A stretch of DNA of 64,000 bases. Origin: Planctomycetaceae bacterium (GTDB lineage: Bacteria; Planctomycetota; Planctomycetia; Planctomycetales; Planctomycetaceae). The stretch covers positions 1-64,000 of the forward strand of contig JAKFWA010000038.1 in NCBI GenBank assembly GCA_021732995.1, read 5' to 3'. A model generated the notes under the pieces. The model saw nothing but the letters and a program-made list of their open reading frames with translations, had not been told where the DNA came from and did no database searches. Shown piece by piece: positions 49,726 to 57,447 of this stretch. Within the stretch, counting starts at the first letter, position 1. Each line of letters starts with the position of its first letter. The position numbers were made by a program, and so were the translations under genes.

Positions 49726-51822
49726 ATGAGCGAGATCGCTGCATCGAACGCGTCTAAGAGTGCGGACGGTTACAACCGTCGCGAGGTCCTGAAGGCTGCC
49801 AGCGCGGCCATAGGTTCCACTCTGGTTCCGGGGTGGCTCACCTCAGCCATAGCCGCCGATGCACCGCAGCTAACCCCGCTCAATCGCTTTCCGCGCATGG
49901 TGCAGGACCACTTTGAAGCCCTCGCCCGCGCAGCGGAAAAGGTCGGGCAAACCCGGAAGAACTTTCTGGACTCGAAAGAAAACGCCGAGGCTTACGTGCG
50001 GACGGTGCGCGGTCTGATTCGCCTGTGTTTCGGCCCGGAGCCAGAACGCACGCCGCTGAATCCGCGCATCATGGGCGTCGTCGAGCGGGACGCCTACCGA
50101 ATCGAAAAAGTGCTGTTCGAAAGCCGGCCGGGCTTCCTCGTATCAGCGAATCTTTACATCCCGAAGGATCGCAAGTTCCCGCTGCCGGGAGTGGTCGGGT
50201 CATGCGGACACTCCGCGAATGGCAAGGCGGGTGAGACCTATCAGAGCTTCGCGCAGGGCCTCGCGCGGATGGGCTACGTCGTTCTGATCTTCGATCCCAT
50301 CGGGCAGGGCGAGCGTCTGCAGTATGTGGATGAGAACTTCAAACCGCGACGTGGCATTGGCGTCGCCGAGCACCTCTACGCGGGCAATCAGCAGTTCCTC
50401 GTGGGCGAGTTCTTTGGATCCTGGCGCGCCTGGGATGGCATTCGGGCACTGGACTATCTGCTGACCCGCCCCGAAGTGGATCCGCAGCACGTGGGTATCA
50501 CGGGCAATTCGGGCGGCGGCACGATGACCACCTGGCTTTGCGGTCTGGAGTCCCGGTGGACGATGGCCGCGCCCGGCTGCTTTGTGACGACGTTTCGGCG
50601 GAATCTGGAAAACGAGTTGCCGCAGGATACCGAACAGTGTCCGCCACATGCGATGGCGCTGGGGCTTGATCACGATGACTTCCTGGCCGCGATGGCTCCG
50701 AAGCCCGTCGTGATACTCGCCAAGGAGCGCGATTTCTTCGACGTGCGCGGTTCACAGGAAAGCTTTGAACGCTTGAAGCGGCTCTATACTGTGCTCGGCT
50801 CGCCTGACAACATCCATCTGCACATCGGTCCGACCGAACATGGTTACTCGATTGAAAACCGCGAGGCGATGTATCGCTGGTTCAATCGTGTGACTGGCGT
50901 GTCTGACAGTCAGGTCGAGCCGCCAATCACTCTGGAAAAGGATGAGACATTATACTGTGCGCCGCGAGGGCAGGTGGCGGAGCTGAATTCTCGAACGGTG
51001 TTTGAGTTCACTCGCGCGCGGGCGATTGAACTCGCGAAGCAGCGCGTGCCTCTGTCAGGTCATACTCTGCAAGCGAAAGCGCGACACGCGCTCAGGATGG
51101 GTGAATTACCGAAAACTGCTCCCGACTTTCGGATTCTGCGCGCTTCCGGGCAACGCAAGTATCCGCTGGGCAGTACTGCCACCTACGCAGTCGAGACTGA
51201 GCCGGAAGTCTATGCCGTTGTGACGCGGCTGACGGAGACTCCGACTGTTTCTCGTCCGCCGCGCGGATCGGTGCGGGCGATGTTGTATATTTCACATCAC
51301 TCTGCTGATGTTGAATTACGTGACGAGCCGCTCATCAAGGAGTTGCTGGCGACGGAGACGGCGGTTCCCCTCTTCGCCTGCGACGTACGCGGTATCGGAG
51401 ATTCGCAACCAAACACCTGCGGCGTGGACCAGTTCCTGCGTCCCTACGGCAGCGACTTTTTCTACGCCATTCACTCGCTGATGCTGGATCAGCCGTACGT
51501 CGCGCAGAAGACACGCGATGTATTGCGGGTCGTTGATTTTCTCGCGGCCAGCGGGCATACCGACGTGCACTTGATCGCGCGCGGCTGGGGGACAATTCCG
51601 GCGACCTTCGCGGCACTGTTATCCGACCACGTGACGCAGGTAACTCTCAAGCAACCATTAAAGTCCTACGAGGAGATCGCGACCAGCGAGGCTTACACCT
51701 GGCCGCTGTCGTCGTTTGTGCCGGGTATTCTGAAAGAGTTCGACCTGCCGGACATTTATAAAGAACTCGCCAGCAAGCGGCTGACCCTCATCGAACCTCA
51801 AGGGGCTGTCGCCAAGCTGTGA
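49726..51822 (+). CDS. Tat-exported large alpha/beta-hydrolase
   Basis: 698 residues from the ATG at 49726 (GAGGA at the right spacing); a longer in-frame start at 49606 is rejected. The Tat signal NRREVLKAAS leads to a hydrophobic segment ending near TSAIAADA. The N-terminal hydrolase resembles acetyl-xylan-esterase/DUF1100-type enzymes: 'FLVSANLYIPKDRKFPLPGV' at the start of the core, 'GITGNSGGGTMTTW' as the nucleophile elbow, and 'IHLHIGPTEHGYS' for the His. A second half (~450-690) appears to be a degenerate repeat of the fold with 'LFACDVRGIGDSQP', without a clear nucleophile. The family is common in planctomycetes. Its substrate is unknown; a polysaccharide side chain is possible. Confidence 0.8.
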   Translation: MSEIAASNASKSADGYNRREVLKAASAAIGSTLVPGWLTSAIAADAPQLTPLNRFPRMVQDHFEALARAAEKVGQTRKNFLDSKENAEAYVRTVRGLIRLCFGPEPERTPLNPRIMGVVERDAYRIEKVLFESRPGFLVSANLYIPKDRKFPLPGVVGSCGHSANGKAGETYQSFAQGLARMGYVVLIFDPIGQGERLQYVDENFKPRRGIGVAEHLYAGNQQFLVGEFFGSWRAWDGIRALDYLLTRPEVDPQHVGITGNSGGGTMTTWLCGLESRWTMAAPGCFVTTFRRNLENELPQDTEQCPPHAMALGLDHDDFLAAMAPKPVVILAKERDFFDVRGSQESFERLKRLYTVLGSPDNIHLHIGPTEHGYSIENREAMYRWFNRVTGVSDSQVEPPITLEKDETLYCAPRGQVAELNSRTVFEFTRARAIELAKQRVPLSGHTLQAKARHALRMGELPKTAPDFRILRASGQRKYPLGSTATYAVETEPEVYAVVTRLTETPTVSRPPRGSVRAMLYISHHSADVELRDEPLIKELLATETAVPLFACDVRGIGDSQPNTCGVDQFLRPYGSDFFYAIHSLMLDQPYVAQKTRDVLRVVDFLAASGHTDVHLIARGWGTIPATFAALLSDHVTQVTLKQPLKSYEEIATSEAYTWPLSSFVPGILKEFDLPDIYKELASKRLTLIEPQGAVAKL

Positions 51823-51897
51823 TACGGATTCCAGAAATCACCGCGGGGCTGAGTGGCGGCGGGCAATGCGGCTTGACCAGATCGCGAAGAGCACTTT

Positions 51898-51963
51898 GGA
51901 GGGCGAGGCTCCTGCCGAGCCGCACTAGCAACTTGAAACGGCTCGGCAGGAGCCTCGCCCTCC
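51898..51963. repeat. Perfect 25-bp inverted repeat between convergent genes
   Basis: Arms 51898-51922 and 51939-51963 pair without mismatch over a 16-base loop (GGAGGGCGAGGCTCCTGCCG in the left arm). The right arm shares 20 bases with the palindrome at 41200-41224. It lies 76 bp past the stop of the hydrolase gene and 155 bp from the convergent Hsp20 stop. No U-run is present. Confidence 0.8.
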
Positions 51964-52118
51964 CAAGCTGTGTTGCCGCGCCTCGTAGCTGTTTGCCCGT
52001 AGTTCGGTTTATCTCAGTAAACAACGCGAGCGAGGGATTACCTCGCTCGCATGGCAACAGGGGTAGCGATTGCACGTCCTGATCGCGGAGGCCATCAGCG
52101 ACAGATGGTGTCAGTCAA

Positions 52119-52598
52119 TTACTCAACTGGCGGCTCGGGGAGCTTCTCAGCGGTACCCTTCGCGTAGTTGATTGTAATCTTCTGACGCTCGGCCTCGGGC
52201 TTCTTCGAGAGCTTCAACGACAGCACTCCGTCGTGCAGTTCGGCTTCGATGCTGTTGGGATCGACCCACTCGGCCAACGCGACCGTCCGCTCGAACTTGC
52301 CGAAGAAGCGTTCCTCATGCAGGAACTCCTTCGGGCGTTCCACCGACTTCCGTTGACCGGTGATGGTCAGCTTGCCGTTCTCGATGGTGACATCGAGGTC
52401 TTCCAGCGCGATACCGGGGACATCCACTTCAGCGTAGACGAAACTTCCATCCTGCCACACCGACATCGGTGCCACCTTTCGCGCAACGTATCCGTTCGCA
52501 CCTTCGGTCCATGGGAACTCGCGATCGAGCTCACGCAGAACGGCCTGGAAGGGGTCTGGCAACAACGTTGAGACGCGGTTAGACAGATTCGACAACAT
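52119..52598 (-). CDS. Hsp20 family small heat-shock protein
   Basis: 159 residues from the ATG at 52598, preceded by AAGGAAG; an open extension to 52679 is rejected. The alpha-crystallin domain is evident: 'VYAEVDVPGIALEDLDVTIE', 'NGKLTITGQRK', 'FFGKFERTVALAEWVDPNSI', and the hallmark 'AELHDGVLSLKLSK'. The C-terminal 'EKLPEPPVE' tail lacks a clear I-x-I. It holds unfolded proteins for refolding, in the cytoplasm. The 500-bp divergent region upstream leads into the tiny-protein island. I see no CIRCE or ROSE-like element. Confidence 0.93.
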   Translation of the reverse strand: MLSNLSNRVSTLLPDPFQAVLRELDREFPWTEGANGYVARKVAPMSVWQDGSFVYAEVDVPGIALEDLDVTIENGKLTITGQRKSVERPKEFLHEERFFGKFERTVALAEWVDPNSIEAELHDGVLSLKLSKKPEAERQKITINYAKGTAEKLPEPPVE

Positions 52599-53098
52599 GA
52601 TAACTTCCTTATTGATACTGTGGTGATTCGTTTGCTGATACTGACAATTCGAGCAACCAACATCTTTGACGGCCGTCATTCTGACTGGCTGCGAACGTGA
52701 GCTTCTTGATATTCAAACTGCGTGCCAATTCGGCGCGATCGAGAATTCATCTCGTCGGAAGTGCTTTCGGCATCGAAAATAACGACGAGCAGGACATTTT
52801 GAGGCCTGCAGACTCGAAAGGTTTGCTCTGCCACTATGACTGCCGCTCCTTCGCACATTCTGACAGGCAGGCATCCCATGCAGCGGACTGAATACGTCGC
52901 GGATGCGATTGTTCTAACACCCGCGTGCTGAAACTCGCGCTGACACCGCAGTCCGTCGCGCCCCCCCTGTGGCAAGCACCCAGAGACTGAGCGAAGAGCC
53001 CGAAGAACGCATTGAAATGCCCGTGATATCGGCTCACGGCCCCCGCCTGACGCTTTGTCAGCGTCAATTCATTCTCAAGCAACAAAGGCGGTGCTGCG
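52599..53098. other. Divergent region between Hsp20 and the tiny-protein island
   Basis: The first 260 bp hold short ORFs without character. The last 76 bp are the first leader of the tiny-protein family. Promoters for both directions should be here but are not clear by eye. Confidence 0.45.
53023..53098 (+). promoter_or_regulatory. Conserved leader 1, GTGATATC box
   Basis: GTGATATC at 53023-53030, 76 nt before the ATG. Downstream elements are looser than in other copies, with a palindrome CTGACGC-TTTGT-CAGCGTC-like stem and AAAGGCGG as ribosome-binding site. Confidence 0.55.
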
Positions 53099-53251
53099 AT
53101 GGAATTTCTGGCTCATGGAGACGTGTTTCCCTACCACCTGGTCGTTATGGCTGTGGTCGTCATGGGAGCCTATGCACTGGTGTTTCAAGCGGCCCTTCGG
53201 CTGATCGTGGCGCTGATCAGCTTCGTCTCTGACCGTATGAGATCCCGGTGA
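53099..53251 (+). CDS. Tiny hydrophobic protein 1 (50 aa)
   Basis: Begins MEFLAHGDVF and is the most diverged family member: His replaces the usual Cys at position 6. One hydrophobic segment spans ~14-42 (LVVMAVVVMGAYALVFQAAL), followed by a basic end SDRMRSR. AAAGGCGG precedes the ATG. The basic C-terminus suggests a cytoplasmic tail with an N-out orientation, which is inference. It resembles no known family that I recognise. Confidence 0.7.
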   Translation: MEFLAHGDVFPYHLVVMAVVVMGAYALVFQAALRLIVALISFVSDRMRSR

Positions 53252-53261
53252 GAGTCGAGTA

Positions 53262-53355
53262 CGCACATTTCCCGCTGGAATGTGCGTGATATCTGGCAGG
53301 GCCTTCCGCTTAGAGGTCATCAAAGCCAGTAATCAAGCAAAAAGGACTTAAAATC
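53262..53355 (+). promoter_or_regulatory. Conserved leader 2 with hairpin
   Basis: A perfect 8-bp hairpin (CGCACATT/AATGTGCG, 53262-53286) runs straight into GTGATATC at 53286-53293. The block CCGCTTAGAGGTCATCAA follows, then AAAAAGGA before the ATG. The latter block is nearly identical in leader 8. Confidence 0.65.
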
Positions 53356-53463
53356 ATGAGTGTTTTAGCATGCACCGAGGACCTCTGTGGTCGCTTCTTT
53401 CTGAAACTCATCGGACAGTTGCTGTCGTTTCCGGCAGCTTTGCTGCAGTGGCTGGTGACTTAA
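53356..53463 (+). CDS. Tiny hydrophobic protein 2 (35 aa)
   Basis: MSVLACTEDLCGRFFLK followed by one hydrophobic segment (LIGQLLSFPAALLQWLV) that runs to the end. It is the shortest member, with two Cys (6 and 11) and a mixed-charge middle (EDLCGR...K). AAAAAGGA precedes the ATG at about ten bases. No clear basic tail is present, unlike in proteins 1, 3 and 8. Confidence 0.7.
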   Translation: MSVLACTEDLCGRFFLKLIGQLLSFPAALLQWLVT

Positions 53464-53544
53464 TAAGCCGCGATGCCGTGGCCGAGTTTCCCGGCGGTTG
53501 CCTCAGAATTCAGGGCAAGTAAATCAATTCGTGAAAGGGCTGAA

Positions 53545-53676
53545 ATGGCGATTCTCGCTTGTTGCAGTGGTGGTGACCTGCTCGTCGCGGTATGCGGTGC
53601 GCTCGCAATGGCAGCCGCTCCCTTCGTGGCAGTGGCCGCGATGGTTTGGATGCTGGTGGCGAGCCTCAGACATTGA
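53545..53676 (+). CDS. Tiny hydrophobic protein 3 (43 aa)
   Basis: MAILACCSGGDLL, then a long Ala/Val-rich span ('VAVCGALAMAAAPFVAVAAM') and a short basic end SLRH. Three Cys (6, 7 and 17). GAAAGGG precedes the ATG. The first five codons are base-for-base identical to those of protein 5 (ATGGCGATTCTC), and the upstream AAATCA...GGG...GAA is also shared, so proteins 3 and 5 form a sub-pair. The GTGATATC box is not recognisable here. Confidence 0.72.
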   Translation: MAILACCSGGDLLVAVCGALAMAAAPFVAVAAMVWMLVASLRH

Positions 53677-53729
53677 CTCTGCGAGTGATTGCCGTCGGAG
53701 GGCAGGCAAAGAATTCCGGCAGAAAGTGC

Positions 53730-53803
53730 GTGATCTCTCTCGCGTTGTTCCGCTCAGGCATCATCAACGCAGTCAACCAACCAAAACAAAAGGGCGTGTC
53801 ATC
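53730..53803 (+). promoter_or_regulatory. Conserved leader 4
   Basis: GTGATCTC at 53730-53737 (one change from the consensus), then GTTCCGCTCAGGCATCATCAACGC and AAAAGGG, 74 nt in all before the ATG. The coding region of tiny protein 3 ends 53 bp earlier. Confidence 0.6.
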
Positions 53804-53920
53804 ATGGAACTTCTCGCGTGCAGCATGGGCCATCTCGGCGAATTGATGGCTCTTACTTTCGGATGTGTGTTCGGGTCGGTGGTGGTGCTGCTGTTAGGGG
53901 CGGCTCTTAAGCACACCTAG
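53804..53920 (+). CDS. Tiny hydrophobic protein 4 (38 aa)
   Basis: MELLACSMGHLGELMALTF, then CVFGSVVVLLLGAALKHT. It has a Gly-Cys centre (GCVFG), a single membrane segment and a Lys-His tail. AAAAGGG precedes the ATG. An upstream in-frame ORF from 53498 exists, but the conserved ATG context (GTCATCATGG, as in proteins 7 and 8) supports the short form. Confidence 0.72.
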   Translation: MELLACSMGHLGELMALTFGCVFGSVVVLLLGAALKHT

Positions 53921-53927
53921 CAGGCTG

Positions 53928-53984
53928 CATGATCTCTTAAATCCCGATCCGAGGCAGACCTCAAGAAATCAGGGAGGGGTGGAA
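53928..53984 (+). promoter_or_regulatory. Shortened leader 5
   Basis: CATGATCTC at 53928-53936 is a weak match to the box, 57 nt before the ATG. GACCTCAAGAAATCA and GGGAGGGG follow; this leader is about 15 nt shorter than the others. Confidence 0.45.
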
Positions 53985-54119
53985 ATGGCGATTCTCAGTT
54001 GTACCAGTGGGGTCGGACTAGGCCCCGCGCTACTTGGTGCGATCGCGATGGTGGCGGCCCCGGTGCTGGTGACCGTCGTCCTGGGCTGCATTCTCTTCGC
54101 AAGCCTATTCAGGATTTGA
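53985..54119 (+). CDS. Tiny hydrophobic protein 5 (44 aa)
   Basis: MAILSCTSGVGLGPALLG, then AIAMVAAPVLVTVVLGCILF and a basic end FRI. Ser replaces Ala at position 5 while Cys6 is kept. The span has the AMxAAP string also seen in protein 3 (ALAMAAAP), so these two are recent relatives. GGGAGGGG precedes the ATG. It is the last tiny gene before the RNA ligase gene, 120 bp away. Confidence 0.72.
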   Translation: MAILSCTSGVGLGPALLGAIAMVAAPVLVTVVLGCILFASLFRI

Positions 54120-54239
54120 AGCGGCGCTCTTACGCTCCCGCATTGACCCGATTGCGCAGTTGCAGCTCGAACCACGACTCTGCGTGCTCTGTCTGAGTGC
54201 GAACATTACGCATCAGTCTGTCAGCATAAGGAGTCGATC

Positions 54240-55292
54240 ATGCAGCGGAAATTGGCTAGTATTCAGCGGGTTTTAAGCATCTCGCCGATCGCCAATGCCG
54301 ACGCGATCGAACTCGTCAAAATCAACGGCTGGCAGTGCGTCGCCAAAAAGGGTGAGTTCCAGGTCGGTGATCTCGGTTTGTACTTCGAGATCGATTCCAT
54401 TCCGCCGGACGTCCAGCCCTGCCGTTTCTTGTGGCAACCCAAGCCCAAGCTGGATTCATCAGGCGTCGCTATCCCGGCCGAACCGATTGCCCGGCCCGAA
54501 AAGTTCCGCATTCGCACGCTGAAGTTGCGCGGCGAACTGTCTCAGGGCTTGCTGATGCCGCTGGCTGAGTTTGGCTTGAGCGGCGTTGTCGAGGGCCAGG
54601 ATCTTACGGAAACGCTGGGCGTGGCGAAGTATGAACCGCCTCCACCTGAGGGTATGGGTGAGTTTCGTGCGTTCTACCCGTCGTTCATTCCCAAAACAGA
54701 CGAGATTCGCGTGCAAAGCGAACCGCGAGTACTGGATGAACTGCGGGGCCAGCCGTACGTCAGCACTCAGAAGTACGACGGCACGTCCTCGACGTTCTGC
54801 ATCGATCCTCGAGACGGTTCGTTTCACGCTTGCGGACGCAACCTGAGCATTTCGCCGGGCGACAACCTCTACTGGCGAGCAGCTCGGAAGTACGACCTGG
54901 AAGCGAAGCTGCGTCGGCATCCCCACATGGTGGTGCAGGGTGAGATCGTCGGTCCGGGCGTTCAGAAGAACCGGCTGGGCCTGAAGGAGACGTCTCTGTT
55001 TGCCTTCAGCGTCTTTGACATCGCGGCTGCCAGGTTTCTGGATCACGATGCCGCTCGGAGCTTCCTGGCGACCATCGACATTCCGGCCGTGGACGTCATC
55101 GAAGAGGGCGATTCGTTCCAGCACACGCAGGCTTCGCTGCTCGCGCTGGCCGAAGGTCTTTACCCCGGCACCAGGAACGAACGCGAAGGCATCGTGATTC
55201 GACCGCGCACGGAGATGACCAGTTCGTGCCTGCTCGGCCGGTTGTCCTTTAAGGCGATCAGCAACCGCTTCCTGCTGAAGGAGGGCGAGTAG
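54240..55292 (+). CDS. RNA ligase, DRB0094/Rnl5-like family
   Basis: 350 residues with AAGGAG eight bases before the ATG. The N-terminal ~110 residues match the OB-like domain of the DRB0094 type ('INGWQCVAKKGEFQVGDLGL'). The nucleotidyltransferase core begins with K178 in QKYDGTS (motif I, AMP acceptor). Motif III-like 'LFAFSVFDI', motif IV EGIVIRP and motif V LSFKAISNRF follow. It should adenylate and join RNA 3'-OH ends to 5'-phosphates in nicked duplexes, as Deinococcus Rnl does in vitro. It is flanked on both sides by tiny hydrophobic proteins of one family, and is their only recognisable enzyme neighbour. Whether they act together is inference. Confidence 0.9.
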   Translation: MQRKLASIQRVLSISPIANADAIELVKINGWQCVAKKGEFQVGDLGLYFEIDSIPPDVQPCRFLWQPKPKLDSSGVAIPAEPIARPEKFRIRTLKLRGELSQGLLMPLAEFGLSGVVEGQDLTETLGVAKYEPPPPEGMGEFRAFYPSFIPKTDEIRVQSEPRVLDELRGQPYVSTQKYDGTSSTFCIDPRDGSFHACGRNLSISPGDNLYWRAARKYDLEAKLRRHPHMVVQGEIVGPGVQKNRLGLKETSLFAFSVFDIAAARFLDHDAARSFLATIDIPAVDVIEEGDSFQHTQASLLALAEGLYPGTRNEREGIVIRPRTEMTSSCLLGRLSFKAISNRFLLKEGE

Positions 55293-55306
55293 CCGAAGTC
55301 CTGCAC

Positions 55307-55494
55307 AAAGCGGCGTTCAGAATCGATAAGTGCTGCAAATCAGCCAGATTCCGGACGCCGCCTCGCTTTTTGGCCGACCCGCCCTGCTGGCCACCCGCAT
55401 CGATTTCTGAGTTTTCTGGTGCGGCCCGCGTGATATCTCGACTTGGCTCCCGCTTACAGATCATCAACTCAATCAAACAACGAAAGGGCTTACG
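55307..55494 (+). promoter_or_regulatory. Conserved long leader 6 with stem-loop
   Basis: Almost identical to 55785-55975. A stem pairs GCGGCGTTCAGAATC (from 55310) with GATTCCGGACGCCGC (to 55361), around an inner GCTG-CAAAT-CAGC hairpin. Then comes GCCCTGCTGGCCACCCGC, GCCCGCGTGATATCTCG (box at 55430-55437), and CGCTTACAGATCATCAA, CAATCAAACAACGAAAGGG before the ATG at 55495. Between this and the copy at 55785, paired positions change while base pairing is kept. Confidence 0.75.
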
Positions 55495-55677
55495 ATGATG
55501 ATTCTGGCATGTGGAGCCGGTTGCGGTATCAGCGTTGGTGGTGCGATAGGCGCTCTCTGCGTCATGGCACTGTGCGGCATCTTTGCAGTGGCCCTGTGTT
55601 CAACACCCTTCTTGGCGATTTACATGCTGTTGCCTGAAAGCATGAAGCACAGAGCGAGTGCAAGCGCGTCTGAGTGA
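55495..55677 (+). CDS. Tiny hydrophobic protein 6 (60 aa)
   Basis: MMILACGAGCGISVGGAIGA, then a long hydrophobic stretch (to ~48) and a charged tail PESMKHRASASASE. An ATG at 55498 would give MILAC, which is less like the family. It has five Cys and several Gly in the span, and is the longest member. GAAAGGG precedes the ATG. The Gly/Cys-rich N-terminal half could insert as two short helices, but this is inference. Confidence 0.75.
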   Translation: MMILACGAGCGISVGGAIGALCVMALCGIFAVALCSTPFLAIYMLLPESMKHRASASASE

Positions 55678-55784
55678 TTGACCCGGCAAGACGTAAATCG
55701 TTCTACCCTGCTGAAGTAGCCGTCCTGAGAGCCTTTCAGCGACCACTAAAAGCGGCAAGACAGCGACCAGCGGCCACACAGTTC

Positions 55785-55975
55785 AAAGCGGCGTCCAGAA
55801 TCGATCAGTGCTGCAAATCAGCCCGATTCCGGGCGCCGCCTGTTTTTGACGGGCTCGCCCTGCTGGCCACCCGCTTCCATTTTGCAGTTTTTGACGTGGC
55901 CCGCGTGATATCTCGCGAGATCTTCCGCTTGAAGATCATCTAAACAGTTCAACAAACAACGAAGGTGTGATGATC
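55785..55975 (+). promoter_or_regulatory. Conserved long leader 7 with stem-loop
   Basis: Stem GCGGCGTCCAGAATCG (55788-55803) with CGATTCCGGGCGCCGC (to 55839), inner GCTG-CAAAT-CAGC loop. GCCCTGCTGGCCACCCGC and GGCCCGCGTGATATCTCG (box 55905-55912) follow. The block CCGCTTGAAGATCATCTAA and ACAAACAACGAAGG lead into the ATG. The paired substitutions relative to leader 6 support an RNA or DNA fold. The upstream 100 bp hold no gene. Confidence 0.75.
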
Positions 55976-56107
55976 ATGGGACTTCTGGCATCCAACATGG
56001 GACTGGGAATGTTCGTACCTGATAGTCCTGTCTTCTTCGGAATGATGATTGGACCGCCGCTGGTCTTCATATTGTTCGGGGTGATCGAGATGTGTTTCCG
56101 CGAGTAG
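55976..56107 (+). CDS. Tiny hydrophobic protein 7 (43 aa)
   Basis: MGLLASNMGLGMFVPDSPVF, then MMIGPPLVFILFGVIEM and CFRE. Ser replaces Cys at position 6. The ATG at 55976 is preferred over the in-frame ATG at 55970 because ATCATGGGACTTCTGGC matches protein 8 exactly. Met makes up seven of 43 residues. A Pro-Pro in the membrane segment may kink it. AAGG lies upstream. Confidence 0.72.
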   Translation: MGLLASNMGLGMFVPDSPVFFGMMIGPPLVFILFGVIEMCFRE

Positions 56108-56358
56108 AGTGATTCTGCGGCTACGACTACTTCGCCGAACGGCTTTTGCCCGCGGGTGAATTCTTGCCCTTTGCTACCGACTGACGGGATGATTACCGGG
56201 CCTGCGACTCCACGCTGAAGGCGTTTCTGCTGCTCGCCTGAGTTTGGCGTTGCAAACTCGCATTGCCGGTTATGCTGTTAAGCGGACTCGGTGCCGCGCC
56301 CTGAGATGCGAGTTCTTGCAGGCATCAAGTCCGCCGCTGGAGAACTTGGGGCTCATCC

Positions 56359-57234
56359 ATGTCCACTGAATCACCGCCAGCCACGATTGCTTCGACGGAC
56401 GCAGCTTTCAGAGCGTCTCAGTCCGCGCGGCTCACCAGGAGGTGGTGGTTGTGGACCATTGGAATCCTGCTCGTCAGTCCGCTCCTCGAGATACCGCTTG
56501 GGAGTCCCCTATGGGGATTCTGCCTGGCGTCGTTCTTGATGGTCTGCATCACTCTCAGAACTCCATCAGATGAACTCGTTGGATTCTCGCGGCTCTGCGC
56601 AGCGCCGCTGTTGATCCTTGGATTCTGGGGCAGTCTCGTGTTCGCCGCGACGCGAATTGGATATCAGCGAGGTTACCAGACTGCCTTGGATGCCGTAGCC
56701 CGCGAAGACGAGCATCAGTTTGCCTTTAACTTTTTTCATTCCAAGTCTTGCGGGACCTACAGCCCTCTGGACATCGGCAACACCTATTCAAGGCGCTGGC
56801 GAGAGGGAGTACGTGCAGGATTGCCACCACACGTCGGTGATCCGCGTTTTGCTCACGAGTATCTTGCCAGTAAGGGCGCCAGGTTTTCGACAGGTTGGGG
56901 ACTGCAAGGCACAGGTGAGGGTTATTTTGACGACCCTGCTACCTTCTTTCCTGATGACAAATCCATCGTCATCCTGAAGGGCGATCAGTTTGCTGACGTG
57001 GATCTGAAGTGGCTCCAGACGTTCTCTGGCAGAACAGTGCATGAGTTGGAAATTAGCTGCCCGAACGTGACCGACGCTGGATTTGAGAACTTGCGATGTC
57101 TTCGCATCGAGCAGCTTTGGATCACGCGAGGCCATGAGGCAGCAGTGCGAAAGCTCAGCCAAGAGATGCACGGCCGAATGGATGTTAATCCTTTTGGGAG
57201 CAGTCCCAGCAAGCGGCTCGAGAACGAGCTCTAG
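56359..57234 (+). CDS. Membrane protein with C-terminal LRR-like segment
   Basis: 291 residues. Two or three hydrophobic segments lie at ~30-52, 53-68 and 79-100 ('LLILGFWGSLVFAATRIGYQ'), then a soluble region with Cys and aromatic residues. The last ~80 residues contain two LRR-like strands ('FSGRTVHELEISCPNVTDAG', 'FENLRCLRIEQLWI'). It resembles other planctomycete LRR membrane proteins, but only weakly. It interrupts the tiny-protein array between members 7 and 8. No function assigned. Confidence 0.6.
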   Translation: MSTESPPATIASTDAAFRASQSARLTRRWWLWTIGILLVSPLLEIPLGSPLWGFCLASFLMVCITLRTPSDELVGFSRLCAAPLLILGFWGSLVFAATRIGYQRGYQTALDAVAREDEHQFAFNFFHSKSCGTYSPLDIGNTYSRRWREGVRAGLPPHVGDPRFAHEYLASKGARFSTGWGLQGTGEGYFDDPATFFPDDKSIVILKGDQFADVDLKWLQTFSGRTVHELEISCPNVTDAGFENLRCLRIEQLWITRGHEAAVRKLSQEMHGRMDVNPFGSSPSKRLENEL

Positions 57235-57263
57235 CTAAACGGGGCAACGCGAGGACCGCGTTT

Positions 57264-57447
57264 CGAACGACGCGTGAACTGTGCAGATCAGCCGACTTCT
57301 GGGCTCCGCTTCACGCGAATTCACGCCCGGTGTCAGGCAGTCGCATCCAGTTCGAGGTTTTCTGAAATAGCCCGCGTGATATTCAGCCAGCGCTGTCGCT
57401 TAGAGGTCATCAAGACGATCAATCAAACAACGAAAGGGCTGACGATC
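57264..57447 (+). promoter_or_regulatory. Conserved leader 8
   Basis: A more diverged long leader. GTGCAGATCAGCCGACTTCT corresponds to the inner loop and right arm of leaders 6 and 7. GCCCGCGTGATATTCAG holds the box (57376-57383). CGCTTAGAGGTCATCAA and ATCAAACAACGAAAGGG match the other copies closely. The ATG is 72 nt after the box. Confidence 0.7.

Noticed and set aside
53498-53920. A 140-codon version of tiny protein 4, and a 114-codon version of tiny protein 8 (57274-57618)
   Set aside because: Both extensions cross the conserved leader, and the other members have no such extension. The shared ATG context and ribosome-binding sites support the short forms.
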